From: Clostridia bacterium | Lineage (GTDB): Bacteria; Bacillota; DSM-521; Neomoorellales; SLTJ01 | Length of the DNA: 5,945 nt | Assembly (NCBI GenBank): GCA_014360105.1 | Contig: JACIYD010000109.1 | Span: 1-5,945 of the forward strand | Direction: 5' to 3' | In this document: positions 5,616 through 5,945 of the stretch, one piece after another | How the letters are laid out: every line of letters begins with the position of its first letter | Numbering within the stretch: position 1 is the first letter of the stretch | Translations under genes and position numbers: made by a program | Notes under the pieces: model-generated | What the model was told of the DNA's origin: nothing | Database searches by the model: none | The model's input: the letters and a program-made list of their open reading frames with translations, nothing else

Positions 5616-5840
5616 CTAAATGGCTATCACTTGCTTCACCTCGGGAACTTCCTGCTTCAGCACCCGCTCGATACCCTGCTTCAGAGTCATCGTCGCCATC
5701 GGGCAGCCACCGCAGGCACCGGTGAGACGGACGGTGACCAGCCCGTTCTCCGCGCTTACCCCGACCAGCTCGACATCCCCGCCGTCGGCCTGGAGGGAAG
5801 GACGGATCTTCTCCAGTACGGCCTCCACCTTTTCCTTCAA
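5616..5840 (-). CDS. NifU C-terminal domain (Nfu-type) Fe-S cluster scaffold protein
   Basis: The 74-residue product is essentially only the NifU-like C-terminal domain. It has VLEKIRPSLQADGGDVELV (8-26), a near-universal Nfu signature, and the cluster-binding C43GGC46 in GACGGCPMA. Family members hold a 4Fe-4S or 2Fe-2S cluster, usually bridged between two subunits, and pass it to target proteins. The start is TTG at 5840: an in-frame TAA lies one codon further upstream, so no longer form exists, and AAAGGTGG about 8 nt before it is a fair ribosome site. Length is normal for stand-alone bacterial Nfu proteins. It is transcribed convergently to thi4 and its partner and ends 2 nt from their terminator's T run. 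It may be a monocistronic gene with its own extended -10 promoter. Confidence 0.95.
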   Translation of the reverse strand: MKEKVEAVLEKIRPSLQADGGDVELVGVSAENGLVTVRLTGACGGCPMATMTLKQGIERVLKQEVPEVKQVIAI

Positions 5841-5874
5841 GGTTTACACCACCTTTCTCGGTGCGCCTTTTCCT

Positions 5875-5883
5875 ATTCTACCA
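5875..5883 (-). promoter_or_regulatory. Extended -10 promoter of the Nfu gene
   Basis: Read on the minus strand, TGGTAGAAT fits the extended -10 consensus TGnTATAAT with one mismatch. No good -35 is present at 16-18 bp, which the TG extension could offset. Transcription would begin near 5868, giving a leader of about 28 nt before the TTG start. Confidence 0.6.
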
Positions 5884-5925
5884 CAGACGGATGCACAATG
5901 GGAGGCTCGGGCGTAATAATTGGTT

Positions 5926-5941
5926 GCCGCCCCGGGGCGGC
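5926..5941. repeat. 16-bp perfect GC palindrome
   Basis: GCCGCCCC is followed directly by its reverse complement GGGGCGGC. On the minus strand it lies upstream of the Nfu promoter and is not followed by T residues; on the plus strand the window ends 4 nt later. It could be half of a terminator for a gene beyond the edge, a protein-binding site, or chance in GC-rich sequence. Confidence 0.55.
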
Positions 5942-5945
5942 GGCC

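Overview
The window looks like a chromosomal piece of a GC-rich, probably anaerobic and thermophilic Firmicute of the Moorella / Desulfotomaculum type. The evidence is the GC-rich coding sequence, strong Gram-positive Shine-Dalgarno sites (GGAGG-type), frequent GTG/TTG starts, sigma-A-like promoters, U-tract terminators and the gene families present. No rRNA, tRNA, CRISPR array, transposase or phage gene is visible. The species assignment is inference only.

Layout. (1) Positions 1-120 hold an imperfect hairpin of unknown role and a good sigma-A promoter (TTGAGC-17 bp-TATAAT). (2) Positions 171-3121 carry four co-directional genes, probably one transcription unit: pgeF (peptidoglycan editing factor, YfiH/YlmD family), a membrane-anchored zinc peptidase of the peptidase-MA type, an E1-like HesA/MoeB/ThiF adenylyltransferase whose start overlaps the peptidase gene by 32 nt, and a small stand-alone CBM25-like starch-binding module. 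An intrinsic terminator follows at 3171-3198. (3) Positions 3287-3778 encode a HIT-family nucleotide hydrolase/transferase. (4) Positions 3783-5614 form a compact thiamin unit: a strong promoter, a TPP riboswitch aptamer, a terminator expression platform, a Thi4-type thiazole synthase and a second gene overlapping it by ATGA, closed by a long-stem terminator. (5) On the minus strand, converging on that terminator, is a 74-residue NifU C-terminal-domain (Nfu-type) Fe-S scaffold protein with a TTG start and an extended -10 promoter. A 16-bp perfect GC palindrome sits at the right edge.

The most interesting part is the riboswitch unit. The hexamer ACCGCT occurs both at the 5' side of the aptamer's closing stem and in the left arm of the terminator hairpin, so the 3' strand of P1 can pair with either copy: a readable antiterminator switch. 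Thi4 carries a cysteine (Cys161) where plant and fungal suicidal THI4 enzymes have their sulfur-donor cysteine and where methanogen Thi4 has histidine. The downstream partner retains the frame of an archaemetzincin zinc site (HxxGxxFCx4C ... CxxH) but has lost the catalytic HE, so it looks like a non-peptidase derivative that is co-regulated and translationally coupled with thiazole synthesis. Sulfur and iron-sulfur handling recurs in the window (E1-like enzyme, Thi4, Nfu), although a single pathway linking all of these is not shown by the sequence.
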